NCBI RefSeq assembly: GCF_001984575.1
Contig: NZ_LZNS01000001.1
Span: forward strand, 6,339,967 to 6,389,660
DNA from: Streptomyces sp. MP131-18
GTDB taxonomy: Bacteria > Actinomycetota > Actinomycetes > Streptomycetales > Streptomycetaceae
Direction: 5' to 3'
DNA: 49,694 nt
Of the stretch, positions 15,790 through 24,589 are shown piece after piece (the stretch's first letter is position 1; every line of letters starts with the position of its first letter). The position numbers were made by a program, and so were the translations under genes. Under the pieces are notes generated by a model. That model worked only from the letters and a program-made list of their open reading frames with translations. It was not told the origin of the DNA and ran no database searches.

Positions 15790-16722
15790 GTGGATCAGGA
15801 GAACGGGCCACTCTCGGGGAAGATCACCCTCGTCGCGGGCGCGACGCGGGGCGCGGGGCGGGCCATGGCCGTCGAACTGGGCGCGGCCGGGGCCACGGTC
15901 TATGTCACGGGCCGCACCACCCGCTCGTCGGTGAGCGAGATCGGCCGCGCCACGGAGACGATCGAGGAGACCGCGGAACTGGTCACGGCCGCGGGCGGCG
16001 AGGGCGTCGCGGTGCCGACGGACCATCTGGAACGGGACCAGGTGCAGGCGCTGATGGAGCGCATCGACTCCGAGCGCGGCCGGCTCGACGTGCTGGTGAA
16101 CGACGTGTGGGGCGCCGACCACCTGTGGGCCGATCACCCGTCCACGGGCAAGATGTGGGAGCAGAGCCTGGACGACGGGCTGCGCATGCTCGAACTGGGC
16201 GTCAGGACCCACATCATCACCAGCCACTGCGCGCTGCCGCTGCTGATCCGGCAGCCGGGCGGTCTTGTGGTGGAGGTGACCGACGGCACGGCTGAGAGCA
16301 ACGCGAAGTACCGGGAGCACTTCTTCTACGACCTGGCGAAGTACGCGCCGATCCGCATGGCGCTGGCGCTGGGCGAGGAGCTGAAGGACGCGGGCTGCAC
16401 CGCGGTCGCGATCACGCCTGGCTTCCTGCGTTCCGAGGCGATGCTCGACACGTACTTCAAGGTCACCGAGGAGAACTGGCGGGCGGGCATCGAGCAGGAC
16501 CCGGCGTTCGCGATCTCGGAGTCCCCGGCGTTCGTCGGCCGGGCGGTCGCCGCGCTGGCCGCCGACCCGGACGTGGCGCGCTGGAACGGGCAGTCCCTCT
16601 CCAGCGGCGGCCTGGCGAAGGTGTACGGGTTCACGGACACGGACGGCTCGCAGCCGGACGCCTGGCCGTTCATCAGTGCGCTGCTGGCGGGCGAGAAGCC
16701 GGACGCGGCGGACTACCGCTGA
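15790..16722 (+). CDS. Short-chain dehydrogenase/reductase
   Basis: A 310-residue SDR oxidoreductase. Cofactor motif LVAGATRGAGRAMAVEL (TGxxxGxG variant with Ala for Thr), then TGRTTR, which favours NADP(H); LVNDVWGADHLW in the usual NNAG region; and the catalytic YDLAK (Tyr-x3-Lys). The Asn-Asp-Val in place of NNAG is unusual but seen in this subgroup. GTG at 15790 follows GGAAGGAC (15776-15783). The stop is 7 bases from the convergent WYL regulator. The substrate is unknown. Confidence 0.88.
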   Translation: MDQENGPLSGKITLVAGATRGAGRAMAVELGAAGATVYVTGRTTRSSVSEIGRATETIEETAELVTAAGGEGVAVPTDHLERDQVQALMERIDSERGRLDVLVNDVWGADHLWADHPSTGKMWEQSLDDGLRMLELGVRTHIITSHCALPLLIRQPGGLVVEVTDGTAESNAKYREHFFYDLAKYAPIRMALALGEELKDAGCTAVAITPGFLRSEAMLDTYFKVTEENWRAGIEQDPAFAISESPAFVGRAVAALAADPDVARWNGQSLSSGGLAKVYGFTDTDGSQPDAWPFISALLAGEKPDAADYR

Positions 16723-16729
16723 ACGTTCC

Positions 16730-17701
16730 TCACCGGTACTGGTCCGCGGTCCGCTCCGCCGCCCGCGCCATGCGTGCGCGCAGGCCGGGCGGGGCGAGGA
16801 CCTCGCACTCCGGGCCCAGAGCGAGGAGCTGTGTGTAGGCGACGTCCGCGGACTCGACGGGCAGGGTCACGGTGATCCGGCCCTGCCCGTCCGGGTCCGC
16901 GGCGGCGGACAGCGCCTCGTCGGCCGCCGCCCGGTCCGTGACGTACCGCAGGGCCCGCGCCCCGTCCCGGGTCAGGCGCAGCAGGACCTCCTCGTGCAGG
17001 ATCGAACGGGCGAAGGCCGCGGACCGTTCGGACCAGAAGGCGGACAGGTCGAACGCCTCGTCCCGTTCGAAGCGGGTGCCCGCCGGCTCGGCCGCGGCGA
17101 ACCGGTCGACGCGGTAGACCCGGTGGCCGCCGCCGGGCGGGCGGGCCGCCAGGTACCAGGTGCCGGCCTTGAGTACGAGGCCGTACGGTTCGAGCCGGCG
17201 GTCGACCTCCGTGCCGTCGCCGCGGCGGTAGCGGACGGCGAGCAGCAGGTCGTCCCAGACCGCGTCGGCGACGGCGGGCAGCAGCTCCGGCGTCTCCGGC
17301 GGCTGCCACCAGCCGGGGGCGTCGAGGTGGAAGCGCTGCGCGGCGCTGTCGTGTGCGGAGCGCAGCTCCGGCTGGAGGGCCGCGGACACCTTCAGGCGGG
17401 CGGCGGACGCGGCGTCGGCCAGCCCCATGTCGCGCAGCGCGGTGGGCACTCCGGAGAGGAAGAGGGCTTCGGCCTCGCTGCGGCCGAGGCCGGTCAGCCT
17501 GGTGCGGTAGCCGCCGATCAGCCGGTAACCGCCGGCGCGGCCGCGGTCGGCGTAGACGGGGACGCCGGCCTCGGCGAGGGCCAGCACGTCGCGGGCGACG
17601 GTGCGCTCGGACACCTCCAGCTCACCGGCCAGCTCGGCGGCCGTCATCGTCCGCCGCGCCTGGAGCAGCAGAACCATCTTGATCAGGCGGGCAGCTCGCA
17701 T
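16730..17701 (-). CDS. WYL-domain transcriptional regulator (YafY-like)
   Basis: A 323-residue regulator. The N-terminal DeoR-like winged helix is MRAARLIKMVLLLQARRTMTAAELA with VSERTVARDVLALAEAGV; the WYL domain follows, with RRLEPYGLVLKAGTWYLAARP and VYRVDRF. WYL domains sense small ligands or nucleic acid ends, and actinomycete members often regulate a neighbour. The start at 17701 gives the standard N-terminus; CATCAT ends 6 bases before it, so it may be leaderless. A better-looking promoter with a palindrome lies at 17828-17857. Convergent with the SDR gene, its nearest candidate target. Confidence 0.88.
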   Translation of the reverse strand: MRAARLIKMVLLLQARRTMTAAELAGELEVSERTVARDVLALAEAGVPVYADRGRAGGYRLIGGYRTRLTGLGRSEAEALFLSGVPTALRDMGLADAASAARLKVSAALQPELRSAHDSAAQRFHLDAPGWWQPPETPELLPAVADAVWDDLLLAVRYRRGDGTEVDRRLEPYGLVLKAGTWYLAARPPGGGHRVYRVDRFAAAEPAGTRFERDEAFDLSAFWSERSAAFARSILHEEVLLRLTRDGARALRYVTDRAAADEALSAAADPDGQGRITVTLPVESADVAYTQLLALGPECEVLAPPGLRARMARAAERTADQYR

Positions 17702-17827
17702 GGCACCATGATGACCGTGAGGGCCGGGTCCCGTGCGTTGGCGCGACAATCGGGACCCGGTCCTGCGGGCGAGAGCCGCGCCACTGGGCAGGACAGGAGC
17801 TTGGCGGCGCGGCTCGCTTTCCCGGGA

Positions 17828-17857
17828 ACTGTATGCCCCTGATCGATGATCGATCAA
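17828..17857 (-). promoter_or_regulatory. Promoter TTGATC-N18-TACAGT with embedded palindrome
   Basis: On the minus strand TTGATC (17852-17857), 18 bases, TACAGT (17828-17833), predicting a start near 17821 and a leader of about 120 bases to the WYL gene. The 17-base perfect palindrome TGATCGAT-G-ATCGATCA (17840-17856) overlaps the -35 and fills most of the spacer, which is the classic repressor position. Confidence 0.55.
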
Positions 17858-17928
17858 AGCTTTCCGGGGAAATTCTTTGCGAATCGGCGAAATTGGCATC
17901 CCGTGCCAGCGGAGGCCGGGGAGATTTC

Positions 17929-17941
17929 CGGCGAATCGCCG
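17929..17941. repeat. 13-base palindrome after the gntR stop
   Basis: CGGCGA-A-TCGCCG, perfect around a central A, 3 bases beyond the GntR-gene stop. It may help to end transcription. A partial copy (GCGAATCGGCG) occurs near 17879-17889. Confidence 0.35.
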
Positions 17942-17944
17942 CGT

Positions 17945-18568
17945 TCAGGCACGCGGTGCACAGTTCAGGACGTGCTCCTTCACGAGCTGCCCGATGTGCG
18001 GATCACGGCGCAGGAAGGCGTCGATCAGCTCCTGGTGCTCCTCCGCGTACGACCGCTGCCTCGTACCGAGCCAGCGGATCGAGAGCGCCGTCCACACCTC
18101 GATGCCCAGCGCCTCCCAGGTGTGCAGCAGCACGCTGTTGCCCGACGCCTTCACCAGCTCGCGGTGGAAGGCCACCGTGTGCCCCACCTGCGCCTCCGCG
18201 TCCCCGAGCCGGTCGGCCCGCTGCAACGCCGCCACCTCGGGCACCAGCGCCGACACGTCGGCGGCCAGCCGCGCCGCGGCCAGCTCGGCCGCGATCTGCT
18301 CCAGGCCGGCCCGCACGGGGTAGATCTCCTCCAGATCGGCGGCGCTCAGCGCCCGGACCCGGACGCCCTTGTTCGGCGCCGATTCGATCAGCCGCAGCGC
18401 TTCCAGCTCGCGCAGCGCCTCACGGACCGGCGTCTGGCTGACGTCGAGTTCGACCGCGATCCGCCGTTCCACGATCCGCTCGCCCGGCTGCCAGCGTCCC
18501 GAGACGATCCCCTCCAGGATGTGCTCGCGGATCTGCTGGCGCAGCGAGTGGACGACGGGCGGACTCAT
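17945..18568 (-). CDS. GntR-family regulator, FCD (FadR) subfamily
   Basis: A 207-residue regulator. The N-terminal winged helix has LRQQIREHILEGIVSGRWQPGE and VSQTPVREALRELEALRLIES; the C-terminal FCD ligand domain carries the metal-binding residues in DAEAQVGHTVAFHRELV and EEHQELIDAF. FCD regulators respond to carboxylic acids or sugar acids. AGGAGG lies just before the ATG. It is downstream of sucB in the same direction but separated by two hairpins, so it is probably a separate unit. The target is unknown; central carbon metabolism is a guess from the neighbours. Confidence 0.92.
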   Translation of the reverse strand: MSPPVVHSLRQQIREHILEGIVSGRWQPGERIVERRIAVELDVSQTPVREALRELEALRLIESAPNKGVRVRALSAADLEEIYPVRAGLEQIAAELAAARLAADVSALVPEVAALQRADRLGDAEAQVGHTVAFHRELVKASGNSVLLHTWEALGIEVWTALSIRWLGTRQRSYAEEHQELIDAFLRRDPHIGQLVKEHVLNCAPRA

Positions 18569-18604
18569 CTCACCCTCCTATCGGGCCGTGTGGCGGCCCC
18601 AACA

Positions 18605-18643
18605 GGCCGCGCCCCGCCCGGAGGGTCCGGGCGGGGCGCGGCC
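18605..18643 (-). terminator. 17-bp hairpin after sucB
   Basis: A perfect 17-bp stem (18605-18621 with 18627-18643) and loop AGGGT between the sucB stop and the gntR start, on the transcript leaving sucB. Confidence 0.8.
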
Positions 18644-18658
18644 GGTTTCTGTTGTGGC

Positions 18659-18678
18659 GCCGGCCGGTGGCGGCCGGC
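18659..18678 (-). terminator. Second hairpin at the sucB stop
   Basis: GCCGGCC/GGCCGGC arms (18659-18665 and 18672-18678) with a 6-base loop, a few bases past the sucB stop. Together with the 17-bp hairpin it makes a double terminator. Confidence 0.5.
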
Positions 18679-18682
18679 CGTG

Positions 18683-20452
18683 CTACAGGCCGAGCTCGCC
18701 CTCGAACTCGCCCGCTTCCAGACGCTCCTTGACGGCCGTCAGGTACCGGGCGGCGTCCGCGCCGTCCACGAGCTGGTGATCGTAGGACAGGGTCAGGTAG
18801 GCCATGTCCCTGATGGCGATGGTCTCGCCGAGATCCGGGTGGTTCACGACGACGGGGCGGCGCACGGTGGCGCCGATTCCCAGCTCCGCGACCTGCGGGT
18901 AGTTCACGATGATGGTGTCGAACAGCGCGCCGCGCGACCCCGTGTTGCTGATCGTGAACGTGCCGCCGGACATGTCGTCCGGCGCCAGCCCGCCCTGACG
19001 GACCTTCCCGGCCAGCTCCGCCGTCTTCTTGGCGATGCCCGCCAGGCTCAGGTCGCCGGCCCCCTTGATGACCGGGACCATCAGACCCTTCTCCGAGTCC
19101 ACCGCGATGCCCACGTTCTCCACGTCGTGGTACGTGATGGTGCCGTCGTCGTTGATCTTGGCGTTGATGACCGGGTGGACCTTCAGCGCCTCGGCGGCGG
19201 CCTTCACGAAGAACGGCATCGGGGAGAGCTTGACGCCCTCGCGTGCGAGGAACGACTCCTTGGCGCGCGCCCGCAGCCGCATGACGCGGGTGACGTCGAC
19301 CTCGACGACGGAGGACAGCTGCGCCTGGTTGTGCAGCGCCTTCATCATGTTCTCGCCGATGAGCTTGCGGATGCGCGGCATCTTCACCGTCTGGCCGCGC
19401 AGCGGCGAAGGAGCGGCCGGGGCCGCGGCCTTCGCCGGTGCGGCCGGTGCGGCCGGGGCCGCCGCGGCGGCCTTGGCGGCCTCGGCCGCCGCCAGCACGT
19501 CCTGCTTGCGAATCCGGCCGCCGATACCCGAGCCCTTGACCGTGCTCAGGTCCACGCCGTTCTCGCCGGCCAGCTTGCGCACCAGCGGGGTGACGTAGGC
19601 GCCGTCCGTGGCGGGGGCGGGCGCCGGGGCGGCCTTCGGCTGGGCCTTCGGCTCCGGCTTGGGCGCCGGCGCCGGTGCGGGCGCGGGGGCCTGGGCGGCG
19701 GGCGCCGGCTCCTGCTTCGGAGCCTGCGCGGGCGCGGGCGCCGGCTCGGGCTCCTTCGCAGGCGCCGGCGCGGGGGCCGGTGCGGGCTCCTGCGCCGCGG
19801 GTGCGGCGCCGGGGGCGCCGATGACGCCCAGCTTGCCGCCGACCTCGGCCGTCTCGTCCTCGCCGACGGTGATCTCCAGCAGCGTGCCCGCGACGGGCGC
19901 GGGGATCTCGGTGTCGACCTTGTCGGTGGAGACCTCGAGCAGCGGCTCGTCGGCGTCGACCTCCTCGCCGACCTCCTTCAGCCAGCGGGTGACGGTGCCC
20001 TCGGTGACGGACTCGCCCAGCGCGGGCAGCACCACGTCGGTGCCCTCGGCCGCGCCGCCCTGCTGCGCCGCGGGGGCCGGGGTCGGCGCCGCGCCCTCGG
20101 CCGGGTCGGCCGCCGGCTCGGCCCGCGCGGGCTGCTCGGCCTGCTGCGGCTGCTGCTGTGCGGGGGCCGGCTCCGGCTCGGCGGCCGGCTCCGGCGCGGC
20201 CGCCGGGGCGCCCGAACCGTCGTCGATGACCGCGAGCTCTGCGCCCACCTCGACGGTCTCGTCCTCGGCCACCTTGATGGACGACAGGACTCCGGCGGCG
20301 GGCGCGGGGATTTCGGTGTCGACCTTGTCGGTGGAGACCTCGAGCAGCGGCTCGTCGGCCTCCACATGCTCACCTTCGGCCTTCAGCCAGCGGGTGACGG
20401 TGCCCTCGGTCACGCTCTCGCCGAGCGCCGGAAGGGTTACGGAAACCGCCAT
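18683..20452 (-). CDS. sucB: 2-oxoglutarate dehydrogenase E2, dihydrolipoyl succinyltransferase, two lipoyl domains
   Basis: A 589-residue E2. Two lipoyl domains (about 1-76 and 135-210), each with the lipoyl Lys in VSTDKVDTEIPAP; Ala/Pro/Glu-rich flexible linkers; a peripheral-subunit-binding domain around YVTPLVRKLAGENGVDLS and GSGIGGRIRKQDVL; and the acyltransferase core ending in SYDHQLVDGADAARYL, with the catalytic His and Asp. It forms the core of the TCA-cycle 2-oxoglutarate (or a shared 2-oxo acid) dehydrogenase. AAGGAGC lies 10 bases upstream of the ATG. Cotranscription with lpd is likely (67-base gap). Pyruvate E2s are similar, so the substrate is inferred from family resemblance and neighbours. 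Confidence 0.93.
   Translation of the reverse strand: MAVSVTLPALGESVTEGTVTRWLKAEGEHVEADEPLLEVSTDKVDTEIPAPAAGVLSSIKVAEDETVEVGAELAVIDDGSGAPAAAPEPAAEPEPAPAQQQPQQAEQPARAEPAADPAEGAAPTPAPAAQQGGAAEGTDVVLPALGESVTEGTVTRWLKEVGEEVDADEPLLEVSTDKVDTEIPAPVAGTLLEITVGEDETAEVGGKLGVIGAPGAAPAAQEPAPAPAPAPAKEPEPAPAPAQAPKQEPAPAAQAPAPAPAPAPKPEPKAQPKAAPAPAPATDGAYVTPLVRKLAGENGVDLSTVKGSGIGGRIRKQDVLAAAEAAKAAAAAPAAPAAPAKAAAPAAPSPLRGQTVKMPRIRKLIGENMMKALHNQAQLSSVVEVDVTRVMRLRARAKESFLAREGVKLSPMPFFVKAAAEALKVHPVINAKINDDGTITYHDVENVGIAVDSEKGLMVPVIKGAGDLSLAGIAKKTAELAGKVRQGGLAPDDMSGGTFTISNTGSRGALFDTIIVNYPQVAELGIGATVRRPVVVNHPDLGETIAIRDMAYLTLSYDHQLVDGADAARYLTAVKERLEAGEFEGELGL
19895..20359 (-). repeat. 60-base near-identical repeat inside the two sucB lipoyl domains
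   Basis: Bases 19895-19954 and 20300-20359 differ at a single synonymous position (59 of 60 identical) and encode the lipoyl-lysine loop in both domains. Flanking lipoyl-domain sequence is far less conserved, which suggests gene conversion or recent homogenisation. The copies are 405 bases (135 codons) apart and in frame. Confidence 0.85.
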
Positions 20453-20519
20453 GGTTTCTGTTGCTCCTTACGAAAAGTGGCAAATGATTACTGCGCGCTC
20501 TGGTGATAACGCGGCCGGG

Positions 20520-21908
20520 TCAGTCGTGGGAATGCAGTGGTTTGCCGGCCAGGGCGAGATGAGCCTCGCCCAGCGCCTCGTTCTGTGTCGGGTGCGCGTG
20601 GATGAGCTGCGCCACCTCCGCGGGCAGCGCCTCCCAGTTGTAGATCAGCTGCGCCTCGCCGACCTGCTCGCCGAGCCGGTCCCCGACCATGTGCACGCCG
20701 ACGACCGCGCCGTCCCTGACCCGTACGAGCTTGATCTCGCCCGCAGTCTTCAGGATCTTGCTCTTGCCGTTGCCCGCGAGGTTGTACTTGAGGGTGACCA
20801 CCTGGTCGGCGCCGTACAGCTCCTTGGCCCTGGCCTCGCTGACGCCGACGGAGGCGACCTCCGGGTGGCAGTAGGTGACCCGCGGCACCCCGTCGTAGTC
20901 GATCGGCACCGGCGAGAGGCCCGCCAGGCGCTCGGCCACCAGGATGCCCTCGGCGAAACCGACGTGGGCGAGCTGGAGCGTCGGGATCAGGTCCCCGACG
21001 GCCGAGACGGTCGGCACGTTGGTCCGGCAGAACTCGTCGACCAGCACGAAGCCGCGGTCCATCGCGACCCCGGCCTCCTCGTACCCCAGGCCCTGGGACA
21101 CCGGGCCGCGGCCGATCGCGACGAGCAGCAGCTCCGCCTCGAAGGTCTTGCCGTCCGCCAGGGTGACAGCCACCCCGTCGGACGTGTACTCCACGGACTT
21201 GAAGAAGGTACCGAGGTTGAACTTTATGCCGCGCTTGCGGAAGGCCCGCTCCAGCAGCTTGGAGCTGTTCTCGTCCTCGGCGGGCACCAGGTGCGGCAGC
21301 CCCTCCACGATGGTGACGTCGGCCCCGAAGGACTTCCACGCGGAGGCGAACTCGACGCCGATGACGCCGCCGCCCAGCACGATGGCGGACTTCGGCACCC
21401 GGTCGAGGACCAGCGCGTGGTCCGAGGAGATGACCCGGTCGCCGTCGATCGTCAGGCCGGGCAGCGACCGGGGCACGGAACCCGTCGCGAGGAGCACGTG
21501 GCGGCCGTCGTACCGCCGGCCGTTCACGTCGACGGACGTCGGCGAGGACAGCCGGCCCTCGCCCTCCACGTAGGTGATCTTGCGGGAGGCCACCAGGCCC
21601 TGGAGCCCCTTGTACAGGCCGGAGACCACCCCGTCCTTGTACTTGTGCACCCCCGCCATGTCGATGCCGTCGAAGGTGGCCTTCACGCCGAACTCGGCGC
21701 CCTCGCGCGCCGCGTCGGCGATCTCCCCGGCGTGCAGCAGCGCCTTGGTGGGGATGCAGCCGTTGTGCAGACAGGTGCCGCCCAGCTTGTTCTTCTCGAT
21801 CAGGGCGACGTCCAGGCCCAGCTGCGAGGCACGCAGGGCCGCGGCGTAACCACCGCTGCCGCCACCGAGGATCACTAGGTCGAAAACGGTGCTGGCGTCG
21901 TTCGCCAC
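20520..21908 (-). CDS. lpd: Dihydrolipoyl dehydrogenase (E3)
   Basis: A 462-residue FAD disulfide oxidoreductase that reoxidises dihydrolipoyl groups of E2 with NAD. FAD motif LVILGGGSGGYAAALRA, redox pair GGTCLHNGCIPTK, NAD motif VLGGGVIGVEFASA, second FAD motif TVSAVGDLIPTLQLAH, and the catalytic His-Glu in HAHPTQNEALGEA. The GTG at 21908 is chosen because GGAGGAAC lies 8 bases upstream and it gives the standard length; the upstream frame is unlike the family. First gene of the lpd-sucB unit. Confidence 0.97.
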   Translation of the reverse strand: MANDASTVFDLVILGGGSGGYAAALRASQLGLDVALIEKNKLGGTCLHNGCIPTKALLHAGEIADAAREGAEFGVKATFDGIDMAGVHKYKDGVVSGLYKGLQGLVASRKITYVEGEGRLSSPTSVDVNGRRYDGRHVLLATGSVPRSLPGLTIDGDRVISSDHALVLDRVPKSAIVLGGGVIGVEFASAWKSFGADVTIVEGLPHLVPAEDENSSKLLERAFRKRGIKFNLGTFFKSVEYTSDGVAVTLADGKTFEAELLLVAIGRGPVSQGLGYEEAGVAMDRGFVLVDEFCRTNVPTVSAVGDLIPTLQLAHVGFAEGILVAERLAGLSPVPIDYDGVPRVTYCHPEVASVGVSEARAKELYGADQVVTLKYNLAGNGKSKILKTAGEIKLVRVRDGAVVGVHMVGDRLGEQVGEAQLIYNWEALPAEVAQLIHAHPTQNEALGEAHLALAGKPLHSHD

Positions 21909-21939
21909 GTCACGTTCCTCCAAGGATGGGTTCGCCGCG

Positions 21940-21961
21940 GGCCGGTCGACGGTGACCGGCC
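21940..21961. promoter_or_regulatory. Inverted repeat in the lpd leader
   Basis: GGCCGGTC-N6-GACCGGCC, perfect 8-bp arms (21940-21947 and 21954-21961), 32 bases upstream of the lpd start. It could be an operator or a leader hairpin. Confidence 0.35.
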
Positions 21962-22094
21962 GACGGTCCTGTGTGAGCCGCTGGTCGCGGCCCGTGTGTG
22001 GCTCGCCTTGGTGGTTGAGCCCGGCCCTGTCCTGCCGGAAACCCATCTTCGCACGCTGCCGCGCCGGGCCGGATCTCCGGGGCCGACCCCCAGG

Positions 22095-23618
22095 TCACGG
22101 GGCCAGCTCACCGTCCGCGATCCGTTCGGCCAGCCGGATCAGGGTCCGCACCGCGGAACCCGTGCCGCCCTTGGGGGTGTAGCCGTAGGGCGCGCCCTCG
22201 TGGAACGCGGGCCCGGCGATGTCCAGGTGCGCCCACCGGGTGCCCTCGGCCACGAACTCCTTCAGGAACAGCCCCGCGGACAGACCGCCGCCCATCCGCT
22301 CGCCCACGTTCGCCAGGTCCGCGACCGGCGACTTCAGGCCCTCCGCCAGCTCCGGGGGCATCGGCATCGGCCAGGACTGCTCGCCGGCCTGCCCCGCCGT
22401 CTCGTGCAGCAGCTCCCGGAACGCGTCGTCCTCGCTCAGCACCCCGAAGGTGCGCTTGCCGAGCGCCAGCACCATCGCGCCGGTCAGCGTCGCCACGTCC
22501 ACCAGCGCGTCCGGCGACTCCTCGCAGGCGCGGGCCAGCGCGTCCGCCATCACCAGCCGGCCCTCGGCGTCGGTGTTCAGCACCTCGACCGTCTTGCCGC
22601 TGTACATGGTCAGCACGTCGCCGGGGCGCACCGCACCGCCCGAGGGCATGTTCTCGGCCAGCGCCAGCCAGCCGGTCACGTTCACCTCAAGGCCCAGGCG
22701 CGCGGCGGCCACCACCGCGGAGAAGACCGCGGCGGCCCCGCTCATGTCGCACTTCATCGTCTCGTTGTGCCCCACCGGCTTCAGCGAGAGGCCGCCGGAG
22801 TCGTACGTGATGCCCTTGCCGACCAGCGCCAGCGTCGCCGCGGCGGACGGGTGCGTGTAGGTCACGCGCACCAGCCGCGGCGGGGTCGCGGAGCCCTGCC
22901 CGACGCCCATGATCCCGCCGTACCCGCCGTCCTTCAGCGCCAGTTCGTCCATGATCTCGGCCGTCACGCCGTACTCGGGCGCCGCGGCCTCGACCACGGC
23001 GGCGAAGTCGGCCGGGGACAGCGCGTTGGGCGGGGTGTTGATCAGGTCCCTGGCCCGCGCGACCTCCTCGGCCACCACCAGCGCGCGCTCCGCCGCCTCG
23101 GCGTGCTCCTCGTCGCCCGCGTCGGCGTCGAGCACCGTGATGCGGGCCAGCGCGGCACCGGCCGACGTGGCGTTCGCCCGGCCGCGGAACGCCGTGAACG
23201 CGTATGCCCCGAGCAGCGCCCCCTCCGCCACGGCCCCGATCGCCTCCGCGTCGTCGGCGGGCAGCGCGAACGTGGCGTGCTCGGAGCCGGTCAGCGCGCG
23301 GGCCGCGGCGCCCGCCGCGCGCCGCAGCGCCTCGGGGCGGTAGCCGTCCGTGGGCTCGGCGCCCAGGCCCACCGCCACCACCAGCGGCACCGCCCAGCCC
23401 CCGGGGGCGGGCAGCCGGGTGATCTCGTCCTCGGTCCCCTTGGCCCCGAGCGTGGTCAGGGTGGCGGCCAGGGTGCCGCCGAGTGCCTCGTCGGCCGCCG
23501 CGGCGGCGGGCGACCCCGCCGGCAGGACGGGCCCGGACTCGCCCTTGGCGACGCCGATGACCACGGCGTCCGCGGGCACCGTGGTCGCGGGGAGGTTGCT
23601 GAGGGTCAGTGCAGTCAC
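22095..23618 (-). CDS. pepA: Leucyl aminopeptidase (M17, cytosolic)
   Basis: A 507-residue M17 metallopeptidase that removes N-terminal residues from peptides. The N-terminal domain is variable; the C-terminal catalytic domain has VGKGITYDSGGLSLKP (metal and Lys ligands), MKCDMSGAAAVF, and the signature VLNTDAEGRLVMADAL. Length fits the family. The GTG start at 23618 has a poor ribosome site; TAGTCT at 23687-23692 is a possible -10, giving a leader of about 60 bases. A 186-base gap separates it from lpd, so it is probably transcribed on its own. Confidence 0.95.
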   Translation of the reverse strand: MTALTLSNLPATTVPADAVVIGVAKGESGPVLPAGSPAAAAADEALGGTLAATLTTLGAKGTEDEITRLPAPGGWAVPLVVAVGLGAEPTDGYRPEALRRAAGAAARALTGSEHATFALPADDAEAIGAVAEGALLGAYAFTAFRGRANATSAGAALARITVLDADAGDEEHAEAAERALVVAEEVARARDLINTPPNALSPADFAAVVEAAAPEYGVTAEIMDELALKDGGYGGIMGVGQGSATPPRLVRVTYTHPSAAATLALVGKGITYDSGGLSLKPVGHNETMKCDMSGAAAVFSAVVAAARLGLEVNVTGWLALAENMPSGGAVRPGDVLTMYSGKTVEVLNTDAEGRLVMADALARACEESPDALVDVATLTGAMVLALGKRTFGVLSEDDAFRELLHETAGQAGEQSWPMPMPPELAEGLKSPVADLANVGERMGGGLSAGLFLKEFVAEGTRWAHLDIAGPAFHEGAPYGYTPKGGTGSAVRTLIRLAERIADGELAP

Positions 23619-23706
23619 GGTCAGATATTCCGTTCTGTCTGTGTCATTTCGTCGTGGGCCGGCCGGCGCCGCGGCAATCCGGCAGAAGACTACGCCGCGC
23701 CCCTGT

Positions 23707-24555
23707 TCAGGTGCCGCCCACCGTCAGCACCAGGAGCGTCACCGTGGTGGCGCCCTCGGCGACCGCGCCGAGAACGTCGCCGGTGACACCGCCGAACCGC
23801 CGTCGGCAGTGCTGCACCAGCAGCTCCGCCGCGCTCAGCGCCAGCACCACCGCGCACACGCCCACCACCGCGCCCGCCGCGGCCGGTTCGCCGGCCAGGC
23901 CGCCCGCGACGGCCGCCGCCAGCGCCACCGAGCCCGCGACCGCCGCCGCGGTGCCGCGCGGCACCGACCCGGCCACCACCGCGCCCAGGCCGTCCGGCCG
24001 CGCCGCGGGCACGCCGGTGCGGCAGGCCCACGTCAGTGCGGTGCGGGAGACGAGACCGGCCAGCACCACGGCCGTCACGGCGTAGCCGCGGCCGTGCCCG
24101 TACAGCTCGTAGAGCGCCGCGACCTGCGCGAGCAGCGTGCAGACCAGCGCGATGACGCCGAACGGGCCGATGTCGGAGCGCCGCATGACGTCCAGCGCCT
24201 CGGCGGCGGGCTTCCCGCTGCCGAGGCCGTCCGCGGTGTCGGCGAGCCCGTCCAGGTGCAGCCCGCGGCTGAGCGCCGCCATCGTCGTCACGGTGAGCAC
24301 GGCCGTCAGCAGCCAGCCGGTCTCCAGGGCCAGGAACGCCCACGAGACGCCGCCGGCGGCGAGGCCGACCGCCAGGCCGGCCAGCGGCGCGCACCGCATG
24401 CCGGCCCCGGCGATGCTCCGGTCCCAGCGCGGCACGCGCACCGGCAGCACGGTGAGCGTGCCGAACGCGAAGCGAAGACCGCCGGCGGACGCGGCGTTTC
24501 CCGGCGGCGGGGGCGCACCCGGGGGGTGCGGTGGCGGTGGCGGCGTGGCGTTCAT
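23707..24555 (-). CDS. cobS: Adenosylcobinamide-GDP ribazoletransferase
   Basis: A 282-residue polytopic membrane enzyme that joins adenosylcobinamide-GDP to alpha-ribazole (phosphate), the final assembly step of cobalamin. The family motif is GLHLDGLADTADGLGSG followed by ALDVMRRSDIGPFG; several hydrophobic segments follow. The ATG at 24555 starts a Pro-rich leader (MNATPPPPPHPPG) before the conserved FAFGTLTVLPV. There is no ribosome site; TACGCT ends 8 bases upstream. Only 34 bases separate it from the divergent membrane-protein gene. It is near cobT and cobU but not in one continuous operon with them. Confidence 0.93.
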   Translation of the reverse strand: MNATPPPPPHPPGAPPPPGNAASAGGLRFAFGTLTVLPVRVPRWDRSIAGAGMRCAPLAGLAVGLAAGGVSWAFLALETGWLLTAVLTVTTMAALSRGLHLDGLADTADGLGSGKPAAEALDVMRRSDIGPFGVIALVCTLLAQVAALYELYGHGRGYAVTAVVLAGLVSRTALTWACRTGVPAARPDGLGAVVAGSVPRGTAAAVAGSVALAAAVAGGLAGEPAAAGAVVGVCAVVLALSAAELLVQHCRRRFGGVTGDVLGAVAEGATTVTLLVLTVGGT

Positions 24556-24589
24556 CGTCCGGCAGCGTAGCGCCAGACGCTGGGATGCC

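Noticed and set aside
17846..21878. Very long plus-strand frames across gntR, sucB and lpd (886 and 756 codons)
   Set aside because: Low-complexity translations opposite well-identified genes; a consequence of the Ala/Pro linkers of sucB.
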